The translations under genes were made by a program, and so were the position numbers. 17,958 nt of DNA from JAKFWF01 sp031429105 (GTDB lineage: Bacteria; Pseudomonadota; Alphaproteobacteria; Rhizobiales; Hyphomicrobiaceae): positions 1-17,958 of the forward strand of contig JANOYV010000190.1 in NCBI GenBank assembly GCA_031429105.1. The letters are read 5' to 3'. The notes under the pieces are model-generated. The model was not told the origin of the DNA. It did no database searches and saw only the letters and a list, made by a program, of their open reading frames with translations. Shown in pieces: positions 6,752-13,428 of the stretch (within the stretch, counting starts at the first letter, position 1; every line of letters begins with the position of its first letter).

Positions 6752-7045
6752 ATGCCACACCGCAGCGCCCGCGATCCGATTTCGACGACATCCGTCCTTA
6801 GTGTGCGGGTGAGCGCTGATGAGCGTGCTTTGCTGGAACACGCCAGCGAGCAGGCCAAGACGAATTTGAGCGACTTCGTTCGGCGCAAGGCACTTGATGC
6901 TGCCGAGCTCAGCTTGCTCGAGCGGAACGTCGTGACGATCTCCGCGCGCGACTGGTTGGCGTTTGAATCCTGGGTCGCAAAGCCCGCACGAGCTATCCCG
7001 GCCTTGCAAAAACTGGCGCGCAAGCCGCTTCCATGGGCAAAGTAG
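6752..7045 (+). CDS. TacA-like antitoxin (DUF1778, ribbon-helix-helix)
   Basis: The protein fits the DUF1778/TacA family: an N-terminal ribbon-helix-helix (LSVRVSADERALLEHASEQA, then KTNLSDFVRRKALDAAE) for DNA binding, followed by a short acidic/aliphatic linker and a C-terminal FESWVAKPARAIPALQKLAR segment that wraps the partner acetyltransferase in known complexes. The frame opens at a TTG at 6716, but the ATG at 6752 (97 residues) directly precedes the domain and fits the family length. It overlaps the toxin gene by 13 nt, the usual tight coupling. It would neutralise the toxin and repress the operon. Confidence 0.9.
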   Translation: MPHRSARDPISTTSVLSVRVSADERALLEHASEQAKTNLSDFVRRKALDAAELSLLERNVVTISARDWLAFESWVAKPARAIPALQKLARKPLPWAK

Positions 7046-7542
7046 ACGCACCGCGCCCACTCGCCGAAACTGATCATCGCAGCACATTTGAGTGCGGGCG
7101 CGACTCCATGAACTTTTGGTTTTGTCGTCATGCCTGGGCCAACCATGCGAACGGCGCGTCCCGTGTCACTGTCTTGTGTGATCACACAACCGCACTAATC
7201 GTCGGGTACGTCACGCTCAGCTCTGGTCAGATCGAGCGGGCATACCTGCCTAAATCCCAGCAGCGCAATCGTCCCGACCCATTGCCGGTGACATTGCTCG
7301 GCCAACTTGCCATCCACACAGACCATCAGAGACGTGGCTACGCATCGTCATTAGTGTACTTTGCCTTGAAGACCGCTTTCCAGGCCTCGCGGATGATTGG
7401 TAGCATCGGTGTGATCACCCATCCGCTCGAAGAAAGTCTGCGAGACTTCTATGGCGCGCACGGCTTTCAGGATCTCCCCTTCGATCCAAAGCGTGCCATG
7501 ATTGTACGAATGATCGATATAGAAACGAGCGGCCTGAACTGA
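7033..7542 (+). CDS. TacT-like GNAT acetyltransferase toxin
   Basis: TacT-type toxins acetylate the amino group of charged aminoacyl-tRNAs and block translation. This 169-residue protein has the acetyl-CoA pyrophosphate-binding motif in LGQLAIHTDHQRRGYASSLV (Q99-R-R-G-Y-A104), and a conserved tyrosine in RDFYGAHGF (Y140), matching the general-acid Tyr of TacT. The N-terminal ECGRDSMNFWF corresponds to the family's FDCGxxxLdxwL stretch. The ATG lies inside the end of the antitoxin gene (13-nt overlap), supporting one operon. Target tRNA specificity cannot be read. An intact catalytic motif suggests an active toxin. Confidence 0.92.
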   Translation: MGKVDAPRPLAETDHRSTFECGRDSMNFWFCRHAWANHANGASRVTVLCDHTTALIVGYVTLSSGQIERAYLPKSQQRNRPDPLPVTLLGQLAIHTDHQRRGYASSLVYFALKTAFQASRMIGSIGVITHPLEESLRDFYGAHGFQDLPFDPKRAMIVRMIDIETSGLN

Positions 7543-7567
7543 TGGAAGGTCGCCACAAAATGTAAAC

Positions 7568-7594
7568 GCTCCCCGGCGGGGGGCGCCGGGGAGC
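7568..7594. terminator. Strong GC hairpin between convergent genes
   Basis: GCTCCCCGGCG and CGCCGGGGAGC form a perfect 11-bp stem with a GGGGG loop, 25 nt after the toxin stop. The minus-strand side continues into GTTTACATTTTGT, moderately T-rich; the plus-strand side does not. It probably acts as a terminator for the toxin-antitoxin operon, for the gene ending at 7677, or both, but neither side has a classical T-tract. Confidence 0.5.
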
Positions 7595-7599
7595 TCTGT

Positions 7600-7634
7600 G
7601 GGACGGTTAGCCGGGATATTGTTTTGGCCGTCCC
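7600..7634. repeat. 7-bp inverted repeat next to the GC hairpin
   Basis: GGGACGG (7600-7606) and CCGTCCC (7628-7634) are perfect inverted arms around 21 bases. With the hairpin at 7568-7594 this makes two stem-loops in the 134-nt gap between the toxin and the gene ending at 7677. No clear terminator tract follows either side. Confidence 0.4.
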
Positions 7635-7676
7635 GCAGTTCTGGATGTCGGAGCCCTAACGATCAACTGCAGAGGC

Positions 7677-8276
7677 TTAATTGTGCTTCTTGTTGTAGAT
7701 CCGGCGGCTCTGCACATTCTGCGCCTGATTGATGCGGGCACGCTCCCCGTTGGACACGACACCGTCAACTTTGGCTCTTGTTTCCATATTCTGGACCCGC
7801 GCCTCGCCCTTTTCGAGCTGATAGGTCTCTTTCTGATTTAGCTGACCCGAGCCAACGCCATGCTGGATCCGCGTGCTTTGATTCGACTGCCGGGTATCGA
7901 CAGCTGCAGCGTTTGCGGCTGCCTGACCGAGCGTCGTGCCGCGCGGTGCCGGGGCGACGCCGCCCACCGTCTGCGCATCGTGCTTCTGGTTGTAAATCCG
8001 CTTGCTCTGCACGTCCTGAGCACCCTGAATCCGGGCGCGCTCGGCGTTGGTGAGGACACCGTCAGCCTTGGCCTTATTTTCGAGCTTCTGGACCCGGGCT
8101 TGGCCCTGTTCCAGCTTATACGTTTCGCGCGGGGACAACTGGCCGGAGCCGACGCCCTGTTGAATGCGCTGTTCCTGAGTTGCTTGCCGTGCGTCGATGC
8201 CCGGCGTGCTGGTCTGTGCGGCAACAACGGCAACCGTACTGATGAGAATGCTCAAAGTGAGTAGCGTGCGGTTCAT
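7677..8276 (-). CDS. Secreted helical repeat-module protein B (two modules)
   Basis: The ATG at 8276 has AAGGGA 8 nt upstream. The 199-residue product begins with a signal peptide (MNRTLLTLSILISTVAVVAA). It then carries two tandem copies of the same module, about residues 25-100 and 124-199, joined by an Ala/Gly/Pro linker. Both copies contain RIQ(Q/H)GVGSGQL, ETY(K/Q)LE, ARVQ, AK(A/V)DGV, ERARI and RIYN(Q/K)KH. They align gap-free with each other and with the single modules of the genes ending at 6241 and 8511. The ends RIYNQKHD and RIYNKKHN recall uncharacterised periplasmic proteins of other proteobacteria, as far as I remember. Function unknown; mostly helical, charged and exported. Confidence 0.8.
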   Translation of the reverse strand: MNRTLLTLSILISTVAVVAAQTSTPGIDARQATQEQRIQQGVGSGQLSPRETYKLEQGQARVQKLENKAKADGVLTNAERARIQGAQDVQSKRIYNQKHDAQTVGGVAPAPRGTTLGQAAANAAAVDTRQSNQSTRIQHGVGSGQLNQKETYQLEKGEARVQNMETRAKVDGVVSNGERARINQAQNVQSRRIYNKKHN

Positions 8277-8452
8277 GAAAAGTCCCTTCTGGGGTTGAGT
8301 GAGGGTGCCGATGGCAAAATCTGTTTAGGCAAAACTCAAGCCTTACGAATTCGCCGCGCGTCCCCTGATGTCACCGCTCCCGCCAGCGGTGTCGATCTGC
8401 TGCACACCGACTCAACGTTTGAGACCTGCCCCTCCCGTCGTCGAAAAAGTAT

Positions 8453-8485
8453 AAAAAAAAGAGGCCGCCCGTGGCGACCTCTTTT
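8453..8485 (-). terminator. Terminator of repeat-protein gene C
   Basis: Read leftward, AAAAGAGGTCGCC and GGCGGCCTCTTTT form a 13-bp stem (one G-U pair) with a 3-nt loop, running into eight T. It starts about 26 nt after the stop of the gene ending at 8511. The GAGGTCGCC...GGCGG(T/C)CTC stem is shared with the terminator at 6160-6196. A small extra hairpin (TCGAGC-ATTA-GCTCGA) lies between it and the stop. Confidence 0.9.
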
Positions 8486-8510
8486 CTAAAAATCGAGCAT
8501 TAGCTCGACT

Positions 8511-8894
8511 TCAGTAGCGATGATTGTACAGCCAGCGACGGTACCAGGACTTCTGCCCGTCATTGTTTTCCTCGCGAACGTGCTGCCGGGCGTTGGCCTG
8601 GGCTTCGTGGATCGACTTGTATTCGCGCTTCGAAATGTGGCCATCAGCGAGTGCCCGGCGCTCCATCGCCTTGATACTCTCCTGCTCGGCCTTCAAGTCG
8701 CGATATTCGCGCTTGGTCAGCTCGCCGTTGTAGCGACCCTGCTCGATGGCAGCAGCCTCCTTGGCAAGGTTGGCATCGATTGTCTTCTGGCCGTAAGCAT
8801 TGGCGCCACTAGCCGTCGCGATCAGGGTCGCGCCGAGGACAGTTGCGGTAAGGATCGACTTGAGGGCAATCTTGTTGGTCTTCACTTCCGACAT
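8511..8894 (-). CDS. Secreted helical repeat-module protein C (one module)
   Basis: AGGAGA lies 8 nt before the ATG at 8894. The 127-residue product has a basic start and a hydrophobic run (ILTATVLGATLIATASGANA) that is a signal peptide. One module follows: TIDANLAKE, AIEQGRYNGELTKRE, a helix, ALADGHISKRE, and a last helix with HEAQANARQHV. Like protein A, it ends with an aromatic/Arg-rich tail (SWYRRWLYNHRY). It is closer to A than to B in architecture, terminator stem and upstream element, suggesting that A and C arose by duplication of a whole transcription unit. Function unknown. Confidence 0.8.
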   Translation of the reverse strand: MSEVKTNKIALKSILTATVLGATLIATASGANAYGQKTIDANLAKEAAAIEQGRYNGELTKREYRDLKAEQESIKAMERRALADGHISKREYKSIHEAQANARQHVREENNDGQKSWYRRWLYNHRY

Positions 8895-8981
8895 GGCACG
8901 TTCTCCTGGGGCGGGGTTGGACTGTTACGGTTTTGATTTCTAAGGTGGTCGTTGAATGTGATTTCATACTGCACGCTTGCC

Positions 8982-9022
8982 GTTGAACCCGTTCTGAACG
9001 AGGGATTTAGGCAGCGTTCATC
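8982..9022 (-). promoter_or_regulatory. Shared upstream element, copy 2 (TGAAC half-sites)
   Basis: This is the second copy of the 41-nt element described at 6655-6695, with the same order of TGAACCC-R-TTCTGAAC, AGG and CGTTCATC. It sits about 88 nt upstream of gene C and 65 nt upstream of the dipeptidase gene on the other strand, so it could serve either. The presence of the first copy upstream of gene A favours gene C. No equivalent is visible upstream of gene B. Confidence 0.6.
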
Positions 9023-9086
9023 AAGTCAATTGGCGCGGGACCACGGTCAATCGCGTCAAAACTCAAATCGAAGGCACCAACCAAAC

Positions 9087-10253
9087 ATGGCGGCAATGAC
9101 CAAGGCTGAGGCGCTCGCACATGCCCATCGCATTCTCGACAAAGTGCCGCTGATCGACGCGCATAATGACCTGCCGATCATCATCCGCTCGAAAGCCAAC
9201 TGCGATGTGCGCTCGTTTGATCTCACCAAGGCGCACCAGGGCTACGACACCGATATTCCGCGCATGAAGGAGGGCCGGTTGGCCGCCCAGTGGTGGGCAG
9301 CGTTTGTGCCGACGCGGGTGACAAAGCCCGGGCTCGTCACATTGGAACAGATCGATGTGGCACTCGAAATTGCCAACGCGCATCCAGATGTGTTTCTAGC
9401 CGCCACCAAAGCCAGCGACATCGCGCGGGCCAAGAAGGCTGGCAAGATTGCGTCCTTCGTCGCCGTCGAGAGCGGCGTCGGCCTGGAGAACAGCCTTGCG
9501 CCCTTGCGCGTTTGGTACGCGGCCGGCGTCCGCCTGATGACGCTGTGCCACAATGAAACCCTCGATTGGGTGGATAGCTCCACCGACGCTGCGCGCAACG
9601 ATGGCCTCACCACCTTCGGCGTCGATGTGGTGCGAGAAATGAACCGCCTCGGCATGATCGTTGATTGCGCGCATACCTCGAATGTGGCCCAGCACAAGGT
9701 GCTCGACGCCACCCGCGCGCCGGTGGTGTTCAGCCACATGAATGCGTTTTCGCTGTGCAATCATCCGCGCAATGTTTCAGACGATATTCTTGATCGCCTG
9801 AAAGCCAATGGCGGCATGGCAATGGTGACCTTCGTGCCGCCGTTCATTTCGCAGGAGCTTCGTGATTGGCAACGCCCGTTGACCGATGCCTATGGCAAGG
9901 CGCCTCCGGGTGCGAAGCGCTATGAGTTAACCGAAGAACAGGCGAAACGCGCTGGCCCCGCGCCACGCACCACACTTGAACAACTGTGCAGCCACATCGA
10001 GTACATGACCAATCGCGCTGGCATCAATCACATCGGTATCGGTTCTGATTTCTTCGGTGGCGCCGTGCCGGACGGCTTAGAGGACGTGTCGAAGTTCCCC
10101 GACCTGCTGGCCGAATTGATCCGGCGCGGCTGGTCGGATGGCGCGATCGCGAAGATCGCCGGCCGCAATTTTTTGCGCGTATTCCGGCAAGTGGAACGCA
10201 CAGCGAGAGACCTGCAAAAAACCGAAACACCAAAAATTGCGCGCGTCGGTTAG
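9087..10253 (+). CDS. Membrane dipeptidase-like metalloprotease (peptidase M19)
   Basis: M19 enzymes are TIM-barrel, two-zinc dipeptidases related to renal dipeptidase; bacterial members cleave dipeptides, including L-D and D-amino-acid types. From the ATG at 9087 (388 residues) the metal and catalytic residues are in place: H26 and D28 (DAHNDLP), the bridging E128 (AVESGVG), H196 (DCAHTS), H217 (FSHMNA) and D320 (GIGSDFFGG). Spacing closely follows the mammalian enzyme. There is no signal peptide, so it is likely cytoplasmic. A longer frame from a TTG at 8952 adds 45 residues without domain character and is rejected. GAAGG lies about 13 nt before the ATG, a little far; an ATG three codons later is possible. 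The gene ends 3 nt from the convergent glycosyltransferase stop. Confidence 0.93.
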   Translation: MAAMTKAEALAHAHRILDKVPLIDAHNDLPIIIRSKANCDVRSFDLTKAHQGYDTDIPRMKEGRLAAQWWAAFVPTRVTKPGLVTLEQIDVALEIANAHPDVFLAATKASDIARAKKAGKIASFVAVESGVGLENSLAPLRVWYAAGVRLMTLCHNETLDWVDSSTDAARNDGLTTFGVDVVREMNRLGMIVDCAHTSNVAQHKVLDATRAPVVFSHMNAFSLCNHPRNVSDDILDRLKANGGMAMVTFVPPFISQELRDWQRPLTDAYGKAPPGAKRYELTEEQAKRAGPAPRTTLEQLCSHIEYMTNRAGINHIGIGSDFFGGAVPDGLEDVSKFPDLLAELIRRGWSDGAIAKIAGRNFLRVFRQVERTARDLQKTETPKIARVG

Positions 10254-10256
10254 TCC

Positions 10257-10979
10257 CTACTTCCACACCAGCGACACCCGGCTCGATAGCCACCATGCGA
10301 GCCCGGCCAGCGCGATGATGCCAACCACGGTTGCAACCTGTCGCGCTTGCCGGGCGAAACGGCGCCATTTGAATTGCCCGCGGCTTGCCTGGAAATGCTC
10401 GACCACCGGGTCTACGCCCGGCGCATCGAAGATCTTTGAGTAGGGCCGCGGCAGAACCGCCAACGTCACGCCCTCAAGCGTTGGGAACATGCGGTAGATC
10501 AGATCCTCGTCAAGGTCGAGCGCACCAGCTTTTGCTGATTCTGCAGCCCACCGCTCGGCGAACCGACGCCCGCCCGGCGTGTTGCGCACCAGTAGCGTGC
10601 CCGCTGCAATCCGCAGCATATTAAGTTTATTTCGGCGCCGATGGTCGAACAGCATCGTGACGTCGGCCTCGGCCGTCTCGAACAACTTAAGTGGCCGGCG
10701 CACGATCGCATCGGCGTCGAGATAGGCAACGTCATGTTTCGGCAAGCGCTGTAGGGCGTGCGCCACGAATTCAGCCTTGATGCGTGTGTTCGCCTCCCAC
10801 CCGCCACGCGGCTCATAGCGCTTGAAGTAATAATTAAGGCCCAGCGCGTCGAGTGATGCCTTCAACGTCAGAATTTGCGGCAGATAATTCGGTGTATAGA
10901 ACGCACACACAACGTAGCGCTGGCCACCATCGAGCCAGATCAAATCTTCGGCCAAGTCCATGTCTACGCGCTGATCCAC
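10257..10979 (-). CDS. Putative glycosyltransferase with C-terminal membrane anchor
   Basis: The 240-residue protein has a GT-A-like pattern: a beta-strand start (RYVVCAFYTPNYLPQ, about 21-35), a central DxD motif in VAYLDADAIV (D88-A-D90) for metal and nucleotide-sugar binding, and FDHRRRNKLNMLRIAAGTLL following. It resembles nucleotide-diphospho-sugar transferases rather than classical GT2. Residues 215-231 (VATVVGIIALAGLAWWL) form one membrane helix near the C-terminus, with basic residues before it, so the enzyme is probably anchored with a cytoplasmic catalytic domain. The GTG start at 10979 lies 13 nt after the preceding stop and has AGGGA upstream; an ATG six codons later is the alternative. 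Donor and acceptor are unknown. Confidence 0.75.
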   Translation of the reverse strand: MDQRVDMDLAEDLIWLDGGQRYVVCAFYTPNYLPQILTLKASLDALGLNYYFKRYEPRGGWEANTRIKAEFVAHALQRLPKHDVAYLDADAIVRRPLKLFETAEADVTMLFDHRRRNKLNMLRIAAGTLLVRNTPGGRRFAERWAAESAKAGALDLDEDLIYRMFPTLEGVTLAVLPRPYSKIFDAPGVDPVVEHFQASRGQFKWRRFARQARQVATVVGIIALAGLAWWLSSRVSLVWK

Positions 10980-10992
10980 TTAAAACCGTTCC

Positions 10993-11892
10993 CTATTCGC
11001 GCCAATAATCGTTAATCCAGTTCGCCGGCCTGAACCGCCGTTGCGTTAGATTGAGCCTCATGCCCTCACTCACGCGCTTTTTGATTTCATGTTCACCGCG
11101 CAACGCGCTGGCAGGCGTGATCGACCCGAAAAACACGAGAATTTTTCCATCCGCGGGCGGCTTAGGACGCGAGAAAAAGCGCAGCACCCGGTTGCGCGGC
11201 AAACAGGCGTGGGAGAACGGCACGCACCACGCCGACGGCCAGAATGTCACTTCGTCGGCGGCCTTCGTCAGAAAATTCTGCTCCTTCGACGCGTAGGTGT
11301 CGCGAATGACCTTGGGATCGGTTGCATAAAACCGCTCAAGGATATTGGCCTCACGACCAATGCTCCAGCGCACCACGGACGAGTTGCCATAACCCAACTG
11401 CGGGTCCTTCCACTCCTTGATGATCAAGAACCGTCCCGGATAAGTGAAGAATGGATCGAGACTGCCGATGATAACAAGGTCGAGATCGAGAAACAGGCTC
11501 AGTCCGACCAGCGGCATGTCTGGCCCGCCAAGGTCTGCCTGCATAAGGCCGAGCTTTGGCCAGTAGCGCCCGAGGCTCGGATCGAATTTGACTTCTGGCA
11601 GCGGCTTGACTTCAACCTCGGGGCGAATGCCCGTCGCATCGTCTGTGAGGCAAACGAACCGAACGGTCCACGTCGTGTTGCGCTGGACCATGCCGTAGAG
11701 CCGGTTGACCCATTCGGGTCCATACCGCGTGCCCCACTTCATGCACACGACGTTGACGCAGCGCGATTGCTGCGCGCGCGCAAAATCATGATCAACGAAC
11801 GGTGCAGCTACACCCACGCTGGAATTGCCCCTGCTGATTAATTTAATGTCCCTGGCCAACATAACGACATTCAGTTTGACGCCACAAGCCAT
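10993..11892 (-). CDS. Putative glycosyltransferase
   Basis: Residues 45-85 (CVNVVCMKWGTRYGPEWVNR through FVCLTDD) and the DxD-containing LFLDLDLVIIGSLD (D136-L-D138) give a GT-A nucleotide-sugar transferase pattern, similar to capsule or LPS-type glycosyltransferases of Hyphomicrobiales as I remember them. The start is uncertain: conserved sequence begins near residue 45, no ribosome binding site is clear before the ATG at 11892, and several in-frame starts exist between. No membrane segment is evident. It precedes the anchored glycosyltransferase by 13 nt, so the two form an operon and probably act on the same surface glycan. The sugar is unknown. Confidence 0.75.
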   Translation of the reverse strand: MACGVKLNVVMLARDIKLISRGNSSVGVAAPFVDHDFARAQQSRCVNVVCMKWGTRYGPEWVNRLYGMVQRNTTWTVRFVCLTDDATGIRPEVEVKPLPEVKFDPSLGRYWPKLGLMQADLGGPDMPLVGLSLFLDLDLVIIGSLDPFFTYPGRFLIIKEWKDPQLGYGNSSVVRWSIGREANILERFYATDPKVIRDTYASKEQNFLTKAADEVTFWPSAWCVPFSHACLPRNRVLRFFSRPKPPADGKILVFFGSITPASALRGEHEIKKRVSEGMRLNLTQRRFRPANWINDYWRE

Positions 11893-12025
11893 GACGCGAA
11901 GGCATGAAATAGGAGATTGATGCTCTTATGCCACAGCTGTTTCATTTCAGTGCCGCCGTTAGCCGACGGTTAAGGTCCGGACCCTAGCTTGAGATCACAG
12001 AGCCAAACAGCAACGAGCCCGCACC
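11893..12025. promoter_or_regulatory. Divergent intergenic region with small palindromes
   Basis: This 133-nt gap separates the leftward glycosyltransferases from the rightward gene at 12026. It contains CCGT-N6-ACGG and, just after it, the perfect 10-bp palindrome GGTCCGGACC. These may be operator sites for either promoter. No consensus -35/-10 pair stands out. Confidence 0.25.
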
Positions 12026-13012
12026 ATGGCCTTTACCACTGCCGATTTGATTGATGACATCTGCATTCGCGGATCTGTGACGCGCGCCGACGTCGCGGCG
12101 TTGCAACGCACTCTCAACGAGCAAACGACGATCGATGCGACAGACATCGACGCTTTATTTCGGATCGAGCACACAACGCAGCCGCAGGACGCCACGTGGC
12201 AGCCGTTTATGATCGATGCGGCAGTCGATTTTCTCGTCAATGACATGACGCCGTCCGGCTACGTCACAGCTTCGAACGCCCGCTGGCTGGTCGAGCGCAT
12301 TGCACCCACGGGCCGGGTCGAAACGCCTGGACTGTTCGAAGTTTTGGTCGCAGTTCTCGAGAAGGCTCGATGGGCGCCTGAAAACTTGGCGCAAATCGCC
12401 CTTGAGCAGATGAAGGCTGCCATCATCACCGGCCAGGGGCCGCTGCGGCGCGCCCAAGGTGCAGGATCTGCTGGTCAGATCACGGTCGATGACGTCATGA
12501 AAATCAGGCGCATTCTCCTCGCTTTTGGCAGTGAAGGCCGGATCGCCGTCACGCGCCGCGAGGCTGATGTGTTGTTTGATATCGAGGATGCCATCGCTGA
12601 CATAAGCCAGCCCGCCGAATGGCAGGAGCTATTCATGAAGGCCATCGCGAGCGTTGTGCTGGCGACCTCGGGCTACAGCGTACCATCGCGACAGACTGCG
12701 CTGCAAAGCGAGCGCTTGACCTCAACACCGGATCATCTGCGCCCGGCAAACTTCATCGCGCAGCTGACTTCAGCCTACGCTCAGCCAACGACAGAAGGCC
12801 GCGCACTGGCGCGCCTCGAACGACAACGCATTGAAATCATTACCAATGAAGAACCCTCCTGCGCTGACGCCTCTTGGCTGACGGAGCGTATTTTGCGCAA
12901 CCAAAAGGCGACCTGCCGTGAATTGACCTTGCTGTCCTATCTGCAGCGCGAGGCCATGCCGTTGCATCCGATGCTGCAGAACCTGGTGGACACGGCCAGA
13001 CGCGCTGCCTGA
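12026..13012 (+). CDS. Hypothetical protein with internal helical duplication
   Basis: I do not recognise a named family. The 328-residue protein has no signal peptide or membrane helix, so it is likely cytoplasmic. It carries an internal duplication: residues 18-90 (TRADVAALQRTL ... DIDALFRIE ... WQPFMIDAAVDFLV ... SGYVTASNARWL) align with about 152-232 (TVDDVMKIRRIL ... READVLFDIE ... WQELFMKAIASVVL ... SGYSVPSRQTAL). The last 60 residues (ERQRIEIITNEEPSCADASW, then LTERILR) may be a third, shorter copy. The shared pattern, helix, 'LF-IE', W-x(4)-F/M, helix, resembles all-helical TerB- or EF-like folds, but that is only an impression. The ATG has just a weak GAG upstream. A perfect hairpin follows the stop. 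Confidence 0.8.
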   Translation: MAFTTADLIDDICIRGSVTRADVAALQRTLNEQTTIDATDIDALFRIEHTTQPQDATWQPFMIDAAVDFLVNDMTPSGYVTASNARWLVERIAPTGRVETPGLFEVLVAVLEKARWAPENLAQIALEQMKAAIITGQGPLRRAQGAGSAGQITVDDVMKIRRILLAFGSEGRIAVTRREADVLFDIEDAIADISQPAEWQELFMKAIASVVLATSGYSVPSRQTALQSERLTSTPDHLRPANFIAQLTSAYAQPTTEGRALARLERQRIEIITNEEPSCADASWLTERILRNQKATCRELTLLSYLQREAMPLHPMLQNLVDTARRAA

Positions 13013-13040
13013 AAACTCCCATAAATCGCCGCAAAATCGC

Positions 13041-13071
13041 ATCCGCTGCCAAAGAACCTTTGGCGGCGGAT
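13041..13071 (+). terminator. 14-bp hairpin after the duplicated hypothetical gene
   Basis: ATCCGCTGCCAAAG and CTTTGGCGGCGGAT pair over 14 bp with one T-G pair and a 3-nt loop, 28 nt after the stop at 13012. The bases after it (ATTATGATGACTTTTC) are only moderately T-rich. A terminator for the preceding gene is the likeliest role. Confidence 0.6.
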
Positions 13072-13115
13072 ATTATGATGACTTTTCAACACCTATTCGC
13101 GGCTGCGAGATCGTC

Positions 13116-13165
13116 CGCAGGCCCATTCATCTGTACTGAGCGGGCCTGCGACTGCCGGGGGGCAG
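13116..13165 (+). other. Two adjacent stem-loops in the pccA upstream region
   Basis: CGCAGGCCC (13116-13124) and GGGCCTGCG (13142-13150) form a perfect 9-bp stem with a 17-nt loop. It is followed directly by CTGCC-GGGG-GGCAG (13152-13165). They precede the short ORF at 13208 by about 40 nt and lie 260 nt upstream of pccA. They could be part of a structured leader, a protein-binding site, or a terminator for the gene before; no T-tract follows. Confidence 0.4.
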
Positions 13166-13207
13166 CAATCAAGCGTGGCGGTCATACCCGCGCCGGAGGG
13201 ACAATCG

Positions 13208-13315
13208 ATGGGCATCTTCAACCGTGCACAGTTGCGCGAATATATTTGGATCGTCGGTCCGGTGTTGGCTCGCAAGGCCAGCACCTTCAAAACTGGAAGG
13301 GTCCCAACACCTTAG
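13208..13315 (+). CDS. Candidate 35-residue leader ORF upstream of pccA
   Basis: An ATG preceded by GGAGGG at 7 nt, one of the best ribosome binding sites in the window, opens a 35-codon ORF starting MGIFNRAQLR and ending TPRV-type basic/Pro sequence at a TAG (13313-13315). The product is basic with a short hydrophobic centre (YIWIVGPVLA). I know no homolog. The ORF overlaps a stem that can form in two mutually exclusive ways: GGTGTTGG (13261-13268) pairs with CCAGCACC (about 13278-13285) or perfectly with CCAACACC (13304-13311). It may be a leader peptide that affects pccA, or an independent microprotein. Chance is not excluded. Confidence 0.4.
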   Translation: MGIFNRAQLREYIWIVGPVLARKASTFKTGRVPTP

Positions 13316-13428
13316 CCCTTCGTATAAGGTCCACATGCCGTTCACGAATTCCATCGGTGCGGGCTAGAACCTTAGGCAGCACTCGGTTAGGACAAGGGCT
13401 TGCCGCTGGCTGCCTTTGGGGATTTTGG

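Noticed and set aside
8952..9086. N-terminal extension of the M19 dipeptidase from a TTG
   Set aside because: The 45 extra residues are unlike the family, the start is a TTG without a ribosome binding site, and the stretch overlaps the shared upstream element.
11089..11841. Long plus-strand ORF opposite the first glycosyltransferase
   Set aside because: The minus strand carries the DxD glycosyltransferase pattern; the plus frame has antisense-like composition and no ribosome binding site.
13060..13428. In-frame N-terminal extension of PccA by 123 residues
   Set aside because: It starts inside the hairpin at 13041-13071, has no domain character, and the chosen ATG at 13429 begins the canonical biotin carboxylase N-terminus with a ribosome binding site before it.
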